Source: Phragmites australis (taxonomy: Eukaryota; Streptophyta; Magnoliopsida; Poales; Poaceae). From it: DNA of 64,000 nucleotides. The notes under the pieces are model-generated. The model was not told the origin of the DNA. It saw nothing but the letters and a program-made list of their open reading frames with translations, and did not search any database. The stretch spans positions 5,587,501 to 5,651,500 of the forward strand of contig NC_084936.1 in assembly GCF_958298935.1 (NCBI RefSeq), given 5' to 3'. The translations under genes and the position numbers were made by a program. Positions 1 through 11,800 of the stretch are shown one piece after another; position 1 is the first letter of the stretch, and every line of letters begins with the position of its first letter.

Positions 1-200
1 GATGTGCTATTACGTATTCGGACGCGTGCAATCTTTATGGTCCACTTACCATATCGTAACTGCATTTCTTATTCCAATGTGATGGTACGCTAGTTGCATT
101 TCTTAATCCAACATGACCACACGCTACTTTCTATCGTCCTCACCCATGTATGAACCGTTCACAATAGACCTAGAAAAGTATATCTTACAAAGCTACTTAT

Positions 201-430
201 ACATGAAGTGACCGCTCGATAACTCTGTCGGGAGTCTAACTTTAATCATGAAGTGACCACATTACTGAAGTTCAACCATTAAATGACATCACCTCTTTCC
301 TGGCGTAATCTGTAGAAACGATATGACCGCTCAACTTTAACCATGAAATGACAACACATGTCTCCTTGCGCAGCCTTTAGACAAGAAGTGACAACATGGG
401 ATAGTTTTTACAAAAAAATAAATGACAACA
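201..430. repeat. Cluster of short ATGACAACA-like motifs
   Basis: About seven imperfect copies of an AARTGACMACA-like motif lie in roughly 230 bases, near 203, 248, 281, 322, 345, 385 and 421, all in one orientation. The rest of bases 1-600 shows no gene. Such arrays are typical of transposon subterminal regions, and the next gene is of a transposon-associated type, so this may be the end region of a DNA element. No terminal inverted repeat is visible because the window starts here. Confidence 0.4.
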
Positions 431-641
431 CCTGTACCAATACACATGGAATCTCTGTCTAGCATCAATGCCACAACTTTCTCATTCTTTAAGACGGAAT
501 CTAATGCTCCTGCCACCCTCTAAGCCCTTTCACTAACTCTTTTCTTCAAGAGGGAATCCAATGCTCATGCCTTCCCCTACCATAAATAGCCCAACTTTCA
601 TACATTGATGCACCACTCATTTCTCAGATCTCTCAAGTGCA

Positions 642-1239
642 ATGTCTTCCTCAGCTCCACCAAACCCATCAAAGAAATATTGGGGGATTTTCATCCCTCA
701 AGGGATCGAACCACCGATGTGCTTCTGTGGTGACCATTGCAGGCTTCGCGAGTCGCAGGATATCTTATACATCTATGGGCTACGTTTCTTCATGTGTGCC
801 AAACTACTAATATGACAAACCTCAACATGTAACATATGAGTATCCACCGATATAGCAACAAATATCAGCCACATCTTTGCCGATTTCACACCCTATTTTA
901 CTAACCTCTCATCTTGTTCTATTTGTTCAGTCCTCTCCACCGCTCTGTGATTTTATTCAATGGCTCGACATTGAGCAAAATGAGGAACAGAAGCACTGGG
1001 TCGACATGACCATGAGGTGGAGAAGGAAAGCTTACGCACGTCGGGAGTATGAGCAACAGCAAGAGAAACTTCGCCTGAAGCAGCAGGAAGAAGAGCGCAT
1101 GAAGAAGGAGACGCACGACCATACCGTGGCTCAGGCTCGGGAGGCTGAGAGGGCAAGGAAGCGGGAGAGAGCCCGCCGTGCTAAGGCGATAGGTCCCGAT
1201 GTCCTACGAAAGGGAAAATATCCTAGATGCACTCAGTAG
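642..1239 (+). pseudogene. GRF-like zinc finger / coiled-coil protein, decayed
   Basis: The ATG at 642 opens a proline/serine-rich start (MSSSAPPNPSKKYWG) followed by a CFCGDHC...RFFMC pattern that resembles a GRF-type zinc finger. The frame then breaks near 795, where a one-base shift and a stop separate it from an NY-YDKP-like continuation. A plausible 3' splice site (TTGTTCAG) near 930 precedes a second exon with PPLCDFIQWLD, then a long charged coiled coil and the ending GPDVLRKGKYPRCTQ. This two-part architecture recurs in grass proteins of unknown function that sit near transposons; that is recalled family knowledge. A TATA-like ATAAATAG near 583 lies upstream. The broken first exon suggests a pseudogene, though an unrecognised splice is possible. 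Confidence 0.5.
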
Positions 1240-1407
1240 AGAGTATCTAATGTAACCCGACATGTTTCCACTCCCTAAGACATGTTATGATTAGGAGCGG
1301 CGCTGTCGGTGACATGGGAACCGGAGGTCCCCGAGTCCCGAGGCCAGGACAGCGGAGTGCCACGTGGCACCCTCCCTCGGGGATTATCTCCCCGAGGTCC
1401 GAGAAGA

Positions 1408-1712
1408 CCGAGTTCCGGGAGAGGACGCTCGAGGCCATGAACAGTGGTCCCCAAGTACCCGAGTTCCCCGAGGATCCGAGAAGTCTAAGTTCCGGGAGAG
1501 GGCGCTCGGGGCCATGAACAATGGCCCCCGAGCACCCGAGTTCCCTGAGGACTCGAGAAGTACAAGTTCCGGGAGAGGGCGCTCGGGGCCATGAACAGTG
1601 GTTCTCGAGTACCCGAGTTCCCCGAGGATCAAGAAAAAGCATATCCGGGAGAGGGTGCTCGGAGCTACGAACAGTAGTCCCCGAGCACCCAGAGTTCCCC
1701 GAGGACTTGAGG
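1408..1712 (+). repeat. Tandem about 76-bp hairpin repeats in LTR
   Basis: Four units, each opening with TCCGGGAGAGG (near 1411, 1490, 1566 and 1644), follow one another. Each contains GCTCGGGG followed after about 15 bases by CCCCGAG, so each can fold into its own stem-loop. The homologous solo LTR at 7792 has five such units with different loops. Confidence 0.75.
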
Positions 1713-2190
1713 AGCCCCTTACCGGTGGACCCCACAAGGGCTCAGTGGTAAGGTGTCAATGGGTGAGAGACCCGATGCTGCATTTAAGAAGGCGCGTGGC
1801 CTGTCACTTCCAACCACTCTCCCCACACTTGTTGTCAGCCCCTGCCACTCCCTGGCAGGGAGGCGTGGGGACATTTAATGCGGAGGGTCCCATCGCGCGT
1901 CATCTAGGCGCGCCTCAGGATAACGTCGCAGGGCTCGAGGCATATCGCCTGCCGCTCTGCTGTGTCAGGCTTGCTCTGACCGGGCGGGCACGCGGGGTTG
2001 CTCGGTGGCTGCCCGGTGGGCCCTTCTCGCTGCACCCGCTGAAAAGCGGGATGATGACGACAGGACCGGACGGGGGCGCCTTTTCAACCCTCCCCGTAAC
2101 ATCAACCTGCAACCTATGATGGTTGCTTTCCATTATGGTGCCTTGGAACTCGTGCCATCCTTTCTGGGCACGCCAGGCCGCCCCGACGGG

Positions 2191-2200
2191 GTATAAAAAG
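2191..2200 (+). promoter_or_regulatory. TATA box of the truncated LTR
   Basis: GTATAAAAAG lies in a GC-rich context and matches the expected core promoter of a plant LTR, with about 240 bases left before the truncation. In the related solo LTR the corresponding site has decayed to CATGTATTTGA. Confidence 0.6.
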
Positions 2201-2439
2201 GGGCGGGCTCCCCGGAGAGAGGCAGAACAAGTTCTTCAGGATCAAGACAAGTTCAAGAACCACCATAGAGCAGAGGCTCACGTAACGCGAAGTTCTAGAC
2301 TTAGACAGAAACCTTTGTAACACAAAAGATCCTCATAGAGGCATTCTCAGAGTATTTATAACATACACACAGGAGTAGGGTATTACGCTCTTGTGCGGCC
2401 CGAACCTGTCTAAAATCTCCTGAGCATTTATTTGCTTCT

Positions 2440-3176
2440 TCTTTCATGAGCTCATGAGCAAGGATCCTTCCAAGCACATCGCTTGGTGTAAACCTCTTGT
2501 AGTCCCTTCTCTCTCGAAGGAGTGTCACCAAAGTGGGGTTTCTAGGAGCAAATGCTCTAAGCAATCTCTTTACCACTTTGTGATCATCAATGTCCTCACT
2601 CCCGAGCCCTCTTAGCTTGTTCACAAGCACCATCATCCGATCATACATGGCTTGAGGAGTTTTATGATCTTCCATCACAAATCTTCCTAGCTTGCCCTCA
2701 AGCAGCTCTATCTTGGATTCTCTTACACTTGTTGTCCCTTCATGAGCAACTTGAAGAGTATCCCAAATTTGCTTGGCTTCTTCAAGTCTATCCACTTTAT
2801 TGAATTCTTTCGGACTCAAAGCACTAAGCAACACACTTGTAGCTTGAGTATTACGATGCATATTTTGTTCTTCACTTGAGGTGAGCTCTTGATCTTCCTC
2901 CGGGAACTCAAATCCTGTGCAAACAATCTTCCAAATACTAGGACGAAGAGAGATTAAATGCATTTTCATTTTGTGCCTCCAAGCGGTATAATGTGTACCA
3001 TCAAAAAATAGTGCATGCCCGGAAGGCACGGAGATATAGTTGCTTGAAGAATTTAAACGATCATAATTGAAAGGAATTTCACTTCCCTTTCCTTTACCAT
3101 TACCGTCATCATTCTTTGATGGATCATCTTTAAAACCCCTCAGACTTCCGGATGTCGATATTATAATTTCCTCCAA
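2440..3176 (-). pseudogene. Copia gag fragment (UBN2/retrotran_gag type)
   Basis: An open frame from 3176 downward contains FDGTHYTAWRHKMKMHL, then an EEAKQIWDTLQVAHEGT segment and KIELLEGKLGRFVMEDHKT, the order seen in UBN2/gag-polypeptide domains of copia elements. About 245 residues are gag-like up to HELMKEEANK, where the unrelated LTR sequence takes over. The zinc knuckle and everything downstream are missing. The protein would have formed the capsid of the virus-like particle in the cytoplasm, but this copy cannot support transposition. Confidence 0.8.
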
Positions 3177-3215
3177 GCGGTGAAGCCTTGTAGGAGGTTA
3201 GACTCTGATACCAAT

Positions 3216-4940
3216 TGAAAGTGCCTAGAGGGGGGGGGGGTGAATAGGCTTTTTTGAAAATTAAAACTAAAACATCGGATTAAATCTGCCTGATATTTCG
3301 GTGAAGGTCGGATACTTCGGTCTGATCCGGAGTATCCGGTCTAGTCTGAAGTCTCCGGTCTATACAGGAAATCAAGAACAACTACGAATTAAAGCAAGTA
3401 GCTAGAATCTATAGTTAAAGCTAGGTCTGCTAGTTATCACAGAGCTAAAATAACAATTAATACTAGTAAGATGATCACTAGGGCAATTTATATGAAGAAT
3501 CACAAATTCACACGATTAAGCAAATTGCACAAATAATAATGTGAGAGATTATCCCGGAGTTCGGCCACCTCACAAAGAAGTGCCTACGTCTCCGTTGAGG
3601 AGCTCACAAAGAGCTGGATCTTTTCAAACCTTATCCTCTTCTAGCGACTACCAAGATCAAGCTAGAATTTCCTTACTCAATTCGAAGTTGATTACAAACT
3701 TTCCGTAGCACTCCAAAAAGTTTGGGTGCTCTACGGGCGACACCTTGCCGTCTAGAAGCATGAAGCTTCAAGAGTAATGATCACAGCGAATGCTCGAGGA
3801 AGAACTCAATGCTCAAGTGACTTAAACCCTCTCCAAACCCAAACTCACTAAATTTTGCAAACTTTGCACTAGAGGTGGTTGGAGGGACTTTGAATGCTCT
3901 TAAAGTGCCCAAAGATTCTAGAGTTCACCAGCAACTACAAGCTTTAAATGCCATGGGGTGTGGGAGTATTTATAGCCCTCTCTAAAAAACTAGCCGTTAC
4001 TGTTCTGTCAGACCTGACCGAAGTATCCGGTGAACATCGGAGTATCCGGCCCCAAATCCAAAAACGGCGTCAGAACGGTCACAGAACGTGTCAGAACTAG
4101 CTGTTACAATTCTGTTAAATTACCGGAGTCTCCGGTGAACACCGGAGTCTCCGGTCCTGATAGGGCTTTCAAAAAGACTAAGTCCGGGGACTTGCCGGAC
4201 CCTCCGGCCTCTTCAGGTACCGGAGTATCCGGTGAACACTGGAGACTCCGGTCTTTTTATCAAAAAGATTAAATACTAACTGAGACACCCCTACTGGAGT
4301 CTCCCTTGGAAACTCTGGTTAAAACTTTTTCTCCTACCGGAGTATCTGGTCAACACCGGAGACTCCGATCTTTTTCAATAAAAATAAAGACTTAACCGAG
4401 ACTCTCTGGCGGAGTCTCCCTCGGAGACTTCGGCCTTAAAACTCATGAACTACCGGAGTATCCGGTGAACACCGGAGACACCAATCTTTTTCAACCAAAA
4501 ATAAATCGGAACCGATCACCCTCTGCCGGAGTCTACATCGGAGACTCCGGACTAAACACTAAGTACCTGAGTATCCGGTGAACCCTGGAGTATCCGAACT
4601 CAGTGAACTTTTGCAAAACTAACCCGGTGTCCGTGGGTGAGTGTGTCTCTCAACTTGTTGGTTCTAAAGGATATCTTGAGCATTAAGACACTAATCAAGC
4701 AATCAAATTCAACCCTCTTAATATAGCGGCTATCCTAGACTCAATTTTAAAAAATAAAAGAATTTAAATCCTATAGAGTACTCTTAGTTGCTTCTCCTTT
4801 CGTTTCGACGAGCGTCAAACGTCATATGTCTTATCAACTAAGACTTAAACCTGTTCATAACTTAGATAAACATATTAGTTCCTTAATTATTTTATCATCA
4901 ATAAGCCAAAACCCACTTAGAGGGCCTAGATGCACTTTCA
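3216..4940 (-). repeat. Copia 5' LTR, 1725 bp
   Basis: The LTR is bounded by TGAAAGTGC and GCACTTTCA, a perfect nine-base TG..CA inverted terminus. The primer-binding site flanks the 3216 end. A poly-G run of about 11 lies at 3230-3240. It carries a dense array of CCGG-containing palindromic motifs, annotated separately. Confidence 0.8.
4015..4605. repeat. Array of CCGGAGT(A/C)TCCGG palindromic motifs in LTR
   Basis: At least eight occurrences of a unit resembling CCGGAGTATCCGGTGAAC or its CCGGAGTCTCCGG variant lie in about 590 bases, often paired as ACCGGAGT...GGTGAACACCGGAG...CCGGT. Each core is self-complementary or nearly so. A few scattered relatives (ATCCGG, AAGTCTCCGG) occur near 3320-3360. 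Confidence 0.75.
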
Positions 4941-5832
4941 GTCCCTCCGAATCTCCGCTTGTGGAGTTCATTCTGCGACAGGCGCACTAATAAGTAGGTC
5001 TTCATACGAAGTGTACATACCACCTTTTTTTTTCTCGTCGTGTCGTTGTGGTTATAGTCTCATATAATATTTTTCACCATATGTTTAATCCTATGTTTGT
5101 CGTCGTTCGCAACCTCATACTCACGTAATATGCTGCAAGTGCTTCACATATACATTTTGTTCACAAATATTGATTTTTTATCCTCCGAATATTACGTAAT
5201 CTACTCTAAATTCTCGCTTCCTCAATATACTGTTTTAAGTACTCTTCAACCTTTTTAATTTCAAAATTTGACCAAATACACTAAATTTTCTAACTTTTAC
5301 AAAATAATACACCATAACTGCCCCTTGAGAGAACGGAAAGGCTGCTAACCGCCCTCCCACTGGGTAGCAGGCCCTACCTGCCCCCCATAGGGCGGTTAGC
5401 AGCATTGCCGCCTTCTGAGGGGGCGGTTAGGCTTGGGCCCTCTCAGGGGATTGCAGTGCATTTTTGCAATTTTTTTCACGAGAAATCTATTTATTTAAAA
5501 TTTTAATGAAAAATAAAAAAATAAAAAAACTCTGACATCGGAATCGGATACCGGGCCATGGAAAGCCCACAATCCCAGTGTAATGGGTCGTCGTTGCCAC
5601 TTACTAGCAGTGATGCCCGTCCCCTCCATCTGCCCGGCTCCTGGGCCCTTGGCCTGCTCGCACGCGACGGCAGCAGCGACCCCGTCCCCTCACGGCCTAC
5701 TGCCTCCGCCGCGTCCTCGCCGGTGAGCTCCCCTTGAGGAGGAGACGGAGGCGGCGATGCCCTTGGCCGCATCGGCAGCCGGCTGCTCTTCCTGAGTCCA
5801 AACTCGCATCACCACCGACCAGCTCACCGGCC
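4941..5832. other. Region upstream of VPS18
   Basis: No gene is seen in this stretch. Bases 4941-5320 are AT-rich without recognisable structure. A foldback lies at about 5324-5455. From 5540 GC content rises and several GGGCC/GGCCC-like motifs appear (near 5555 and 5645), the kind found in TATA-less promoters of grass housekeeping genes. No clear TATA box lies within 100 bases of the VPS18 start. Confidence 0.4.
5324..5455. repeat. Foldback element with nested inverted repeats
   Basis: CCCCTTGAGAG at the left pairs with CTCTCAGGGG at the right. Inside, GGCTGCTAACCGCCCT pairs with AGGGCGGTTAGCAGC. The whole 130 bases can fold on itself, as in a small MITE. Target duplications could not be assigned. 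Confidence 0.55.
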
Positions 5833-8800
5833 ATGGACGCCGCCGCCGCCGGCGGAGGCCAGCTGTTCTCCGTGGACCCCCTAGAGCGCCACGCCGCGCG
5901 GGGCCACGGCGCCGTCACCTCTATGGCCGCCGGCAGCGACGTCATCGTCCTCGGCACCTCCCGCGGCTGGCTCGTCCGCCACGACTTCTCCTTCGATGAC
6001 GCCCACGGCTAGTCTCCCACTTTCCCCTCCCTCCTGCCCCTCTTCGCAGGCATCGTCTCACCGCCCGCGCTTATACTCAGCAGATCTCGACCTCGGGGGT
6101 GGCCGCTCCGGCGACCACACGGTGCACCGCGTGTTCCTGGACCCCGGTGGCAAGCACTGCGTCGCCACCGTAGTCCACCCGGGCGGCGCCGAGACGTACT
6201 ACCACCACGCAAGGTGGCCGCGCCCCAAGCCGCTCCCCCGCCTCCGCGGCCTCCTCGTCAATGCCGTCGCCTGGAACTGCCAATCCATCACCGAAGGTGA
6301 TCTACCCCCTCCTCTCCATCGAATCATCTATTGGATTGATCGTGGTGATCTGTGCTGTTCCTTGTTTTTTTGATGATTGTTGAGTGTCTGATTTTGGTGC
6401 TGCAGCATCGACAAAGGAGGTGATCCTGGGCACGGAGAGCGGGCAGCTCTTTGAGATGGCTGTGGACGAGGCCGACAAGAAGGAAAAGTACGTGAAGCCG
6501 CTCTTCGAGCTCACCGAACAAAAAGAGGGCATCAAGGCTCTGCAGGTTTGAGTTATCTCCAATCGCTCCTTGGTTCTTCTGTTTTTGTTGGAGTGGACAC
6601 GATTTAGCTATTGGTCACTGCAGATGGAGACTGCTGTGGTTGGTAGCGCCACAAGGTACTATGTCATGGCCGTCACGCCAACACGGCTTTACTCGTTCAC
6701 TGGTATCGGTTCACTAGAAGTAAGTATTAGTTCTCAGCTTGACCAGTTGCAGATTTCAAAGGCATACATTTCTATTGAATATTGTGAAATCATCCAGATC
6801 GAGTTTTGTTGAGAAAACTAGTTTTTAGCTTGAGACTTTGATATCCTCATCAGTGTCAGTGCTTCTGTTGAATGACTTGGCTCAGTAACCTCGAAAATGC
6901 TACACTACACTATATACACTGCTGTTTCGACTTAGAATGCCTCTTTTTTCAGAGAGCAGCATCACTTACTACACATTTTCTCTAAAATGTTTTCGCGTTG
7001 CATTTCATATTGAACTTTGTGTGGCCTTTAATAGCAACTATACCGCACAGACTGTTTTTGCCAGCTATTCTGGTCATGCCATACGCTTTATGGAACTCCC
7101 AGGAGAAATACCTAACAGGTAATTGTAATTTGATGTTGTGATTTCTATGGTGCTCAAGAGTAAAGTAGCTGCAATTTATACACATTAATTTTGTGTTTCT
7201 AACATATGTATCCATTTCATGACATCCAGTGAACTAAATTTCTTTATCAAGCAAAGAAGGGCTAAACACTTTGGATGGCTTTCTGGATCTGGAATTTATC
7301 ACGGTGAACTTAATTTTGGAGCGCAACACAGGTGAACCACCGAATTAACCATATGCTCTTAGTACATAGGCTGTCCTTAGTTGGCTAAGACGCATTGGAA
7401 AGTAACCTACTCCATTCCCAAATGTATGTTTTCTTTGGGAATGCACAGTCAAAATCTTGAACTTTTACAACTAATGTATAAGAGTACATAGATTATCACG
7501 TGCAATGATATATGTAGATTGTTGACCCAGATTATTTTCAAGATATTAGCTTTGACCAGCATATTGTGACAGGAGTTAATTATCATCAGCTTCTATTAGG
7601 AACAGAAGGAGTACATCATATAAGATTTGCCCTAATGAATGTTTATGCCCTTTAGGTTATTCTAGACTTTAAGCATGCACAAACTTTGAACTTGATAACT
7701 GCATGCTTACTACTTGAGATTCTCTTTACGGGTAGAGTTCAAGCTTACATTTAATAAACATGGTGTTGGCCGATGCACCTGCTTGCATGTATGTCGGTGT
7801 ATCAGGAACCGGGGGTCCCCGAATCCCGAGGTCAGGCCAGCCATCCGCCACATGGCGCCATCCCGCGGAGTCTCTCCCGGAAGGTGAGAAAGATCGAGTC
7901 CCGGGAGAGGGCGCTCGGGGCCACAGTCGGTGGCCCCCGAGTACCCCAGTTCCCCAATGATCTACAAAATCTAAGTACCGGGAAGAAAATGCTCGGGAAG
8001 GTGTAGGTGAAACCCGAGCACCCTAGTCCCCCGACGACCAGGAGAGCTAAGTACCGGGAGAAACGTGCCCAGGGCCGCCGGCGGTGGCCCCTGGGCACCC
8101 AAGTATCCCGAGGACCCACCGAAGGAAGTTCTGGGAGAGAGTGCTCGGGGCTGCGTGCAGCAGCCCCCGAGCACTCGGTTCCCCGAGGACAAGAAAGGGC
8201 ATTCTCGGGAGAGAGTGCTCGGGGAGGTGAGCAGTGACCCCCGAGCACTCGGTTCCCCGACGGCATAGAAAGCCCCTTGGCAGAGGCCCTCGAGGGGCCC
8301 ACCGATGAGGTGTCAGCCAGTCAAAGGCCCGAGGCTGCATTTAAAGAGCGTGCGTGGCCTGTCACCTCCAACCGCACCCGCCGCGCTCAGCGTCAGTTCC
8401 TGCCACGTTCTGGCAGAGAGGCGTGGGGTTATTAATTGCACGGGTCCCGTCCCGTGCCATCCGGCCCGTCTCAGGATAACGTCGTAAGGGCCGAGGCGTC
8501 CCGTCTGCCGCGCTGCTGTGGCAGGGGAACAAGACAGGGCGGGCACGCCGGACCGCTCTGAGGCTGCCCAGCGGACCCTCTCCACGGCGTCCGTTGCCTG
8601 AGCATTTATGGTGACGGGTGACCGGGCGTGGGACGCTTTTTTCCACCCCCGGTCACTTCGCCCAGAGGTGATGATGACACCCTTTCCATTCAAGGCGCCT
8701 CGGAGTTCGCGTCCTCCCGTGCGAGGCATACCGCGGCTGGCATGTATTTGAAGAGGCCGGCGGCACAGGAGACAACATCTCTGGAAGAGGCGGAAAGAGT

Positions 8801-11800
8801 CCGGAAGAGAGAGCTGAATCCAACCCCGAAGAAGACGCCGAATCCCGGAGCACCCCCGAACAACATCACTGAAGAAGAGCCATTACACACAAGCCGAAGA
8901 ACAGGGAGCCCTAGGCTCTAGGATAGAAAACCCTCCTTGTAACCAGCAACATCTTTGAGGGACTTCCTCAGGACAGTCATAGTATCCATACAGGAGTAGG
9001 GTATTACGCCCCCGTGCGGCCCGAACCTGTCTAAATTCCGGTGCATTTACTTCTTTTTGCACTAGGTCATTCCACCACTACCGGCAGTTGCATTCATTCC
9101 CATTTATTTCTCCGACGAACATACTCAGGATCATCCCCCAGCCGAATCTCTAAAAAGGGGCCTCTCGGGATCCCTGCGACTGGAGTTAATCCTCCGACAA
9201 CGTATCTTGATAATAAACCTAATGTTAAGAAGCCATGCCAAATGAACTCTCAGAGTTTCAGTTTGGAGCTTTTTCCCCATTAGGTCCAACCACATGTTTA
9301 CATTGCTATTTTTTTGGTATCTTGTGTTGCATGCTATAATTATCCATCTTACCAATGCATGTTCTGTCCTTTTTTCTTAGTTAATTTTAGCTTGCGTTGC
9401 ATGTTGTAATAATATGTCTTGCTATTGGATGTCCTGTCCATTTTTTCTTAGTTAAATTATGGGGAGCACAATTAGAGCACTTTCTGTATTTTCTGTACTA
9501 CTTTTTTTCTAACTCAATTTAGTTTTACAGCTCTACTAGTGGAGATGAGAACTTTGTGGAAAATAAGAGTTTTTTTGATTACTCAAAATTGGGAGATTAT
9601 GGCATTAAACCAAGGTCATTTGCATTGTCTGAATTCCATTTTCTCCTTCTGATTGGGGACAAGATTAAGGTAATTTTTTTTTTCAAAAATCTAGCTCTAC
9701 TCCATTTCTCTGTATTTTGTTTTGCTTTCTCACACTTTTCTCTTCCCCAGTATGTTGTGTATTTTTAGGCAACACATAACCTGTAATTTTTAGGTAGTGA
9801 ACATAATAAGTCAGCAAATAGTGGAGGAACTTCTTGTTGATAATACGCCAGACACTTCAAGAGGGATTATTGGACTTTGTAGTGACGCATCAACAGGACT
9901 TTTCTATGCATATGACGAAAGTTCTATATTCCAGGTTTGGAGCTATTTAGTTCTTGCTTTGAGTCATGCCATCAATGCTTCCTGAATTGCATAGCTAATG
10001 TTATCAAGCATGCAGGTTTCCACTTCTGACGAGGGCCGTGACATGTGGCAAGTTTACTTGGATATGAATGATTATGCTGCTGCTTTATCCCATTGTCGTA
10101 ACCCTTTCCAGAGGGACCAAGTCTATCTAGTGCAGGTAATGTTCATATATTTGATGCACGTAACCAAGTATATTTAGTTTGCACAAAAATCCCACATGAT
10201 ACTTTTTGCTCCTATTTTTTCCCCTTCTATATGATGATAAGCTGGACTTCCTATTTGAATCTTGTGATGGTCATTGATCTGACTTCAGTTCTTGTATAAA
10301 AACATTTTCTTTTGCAGGCTGATGCTGCATTTGCTGCAAAAGAGTATTACATAGCAGCTTCCTTCTATGCAAAGGTGATTCCCATACTGTTATTTGTGTC
10401 CCTTGATAACGATTATTGCTATGTTTGTAGTCTTGTTCACATTGAGACTAAGTATCACTTTGCTTGGTTCTAGATTAATTATATCCTATCATTTGAGGAG
10501 ATCAGCTTGAAATTTATATCACTAGGTGAGCAGGTAATTTCACTCAAAACTCTCTGATGCAGTATATTATTGCAAGTTTGTGAAAGTGCTATCTTTCTAT
10601 ATACTCTAATCAGTCTCATATGCTTTTTAGAAACTTTTATAGTTCTATGAGATCATCTTTTGTTGATTTTATTCATTCGCTATATCCCTTATGTTCGCTA
10701 CATCCATGCATAAGATTGGATGTTGCTATTTCCAAGATTGATAATGACATATATAGTATAATTAATGTTGTATTTTTTACTTCCAGAAATCTTCCTTTTA
10801 TGCTTTGGTACACTATTCCTTAGGCCTTACATTGCTGTATCTTTTTTCACGGACATCTTGGATTTATGTCTGAAACCGAACCATCAACCGTGTCTACTTG
10901 ACAGGATGCTCTCAGAACTTTCTTATTGAGAAGGCTCGATAACCTCACCAAAGATGACAAGATGCAGATTACGATGATCTCAACTTGGGCTACTGAGCTG
11001 TACTTAGATAAGGTGCCAACAATTCCATTTTCCAGCCTCCTATATAGCATCTATTGCGTTGGTATTATTGCTTCAATCTACTGCCTTTCCGGAGCTTATT
11101 CATTATATTGGTGTAATTATTGTAGATTAATCGCCTCCTGTTGGAAGATAGCACTGGCTCCACTACAAATGCAGTAGCGGAGCCTAACAACTCAGAATAT
11201 TGTTCAATAGTAAATGAATTCCATGCGTTTCTTAGTGATAGCAAAGATGTATTGGATGAAGCAACAACAATGAGACTATTGGAAAGGTACCTTGAATTAT
11301 TGTTGAGCATTATGTTTCAGTTAGATTTTAGTTTGTTTAAATTCTCATAGATATACAAATACAGAAAATAACATTTCTTTGGATAAGACATGTACAATTT
11401 TATTTGAGATACATGAATTGAATTTGCAATTAGCTCAAATGCGAACTTGAAAATGTAAGTGTTGATAATCACTTGTGAGAAAAAAGGATTATTAGATTCC
11501 AAGGAGCCTGATATATATATATTTTTTACTAGAAACTATGGGGGAAGTCCCCATAGAGCCATTTTTTTTCTCGAACACGCATGAGAAATGCGTGTCATTG
11601 CATTAAGTAGAAGGAAATTTTGAGTCGATTACAACACACACCACACACTAGAATGCTCATCCGCCCCAGACCCTTGCTTTCTAAGTGATAGAGCCATTTT
11701 TCATTTATGCAAAAGAAGGCCAAAAAGCTGGCTGGTTATGTGTGTAAGAAAGGAAGGAGGAAAGTATTTTGGGAATGCCGCACATGGTTGGAGGCCGCAG

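Larger units (their letters stand above)
1304..2440 (+). mobile_element. Truncated gypsy-like LTR
   Basis: It begins TGTCGGTG and closely resembles the complete solo LTR at 7792-9199, including the shared block GGTATTACGC followed by GCGGCCCGAACCTGTCTAA near 2380-2415. Homology stops at about 2430-2445, where sequence of an unrelated copia gag begins, so the last part (to CCGACA) is missing. A TATA box is present. No internal region or partner LTR was found. The superfamily is inferred from LTR style only. Confidence 0.7.
2440..4940 (-). mobile_element. Copia-type retrotransposon remnant (5' LTR + gag)
   Basis: Read on the minus strand this is a 5' LTR (4940 to 3216), then TGGTATCAGAG two bases inside the LTR, a match to the initiator-methionine tRNA primer-binding site of copia elements, then a gag reading frame. 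The element is cut off at about 2440 inside gag, where the truncated gypsy-like LTR abuts. No pol and no second LTR remain. Confidence 0.8.
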
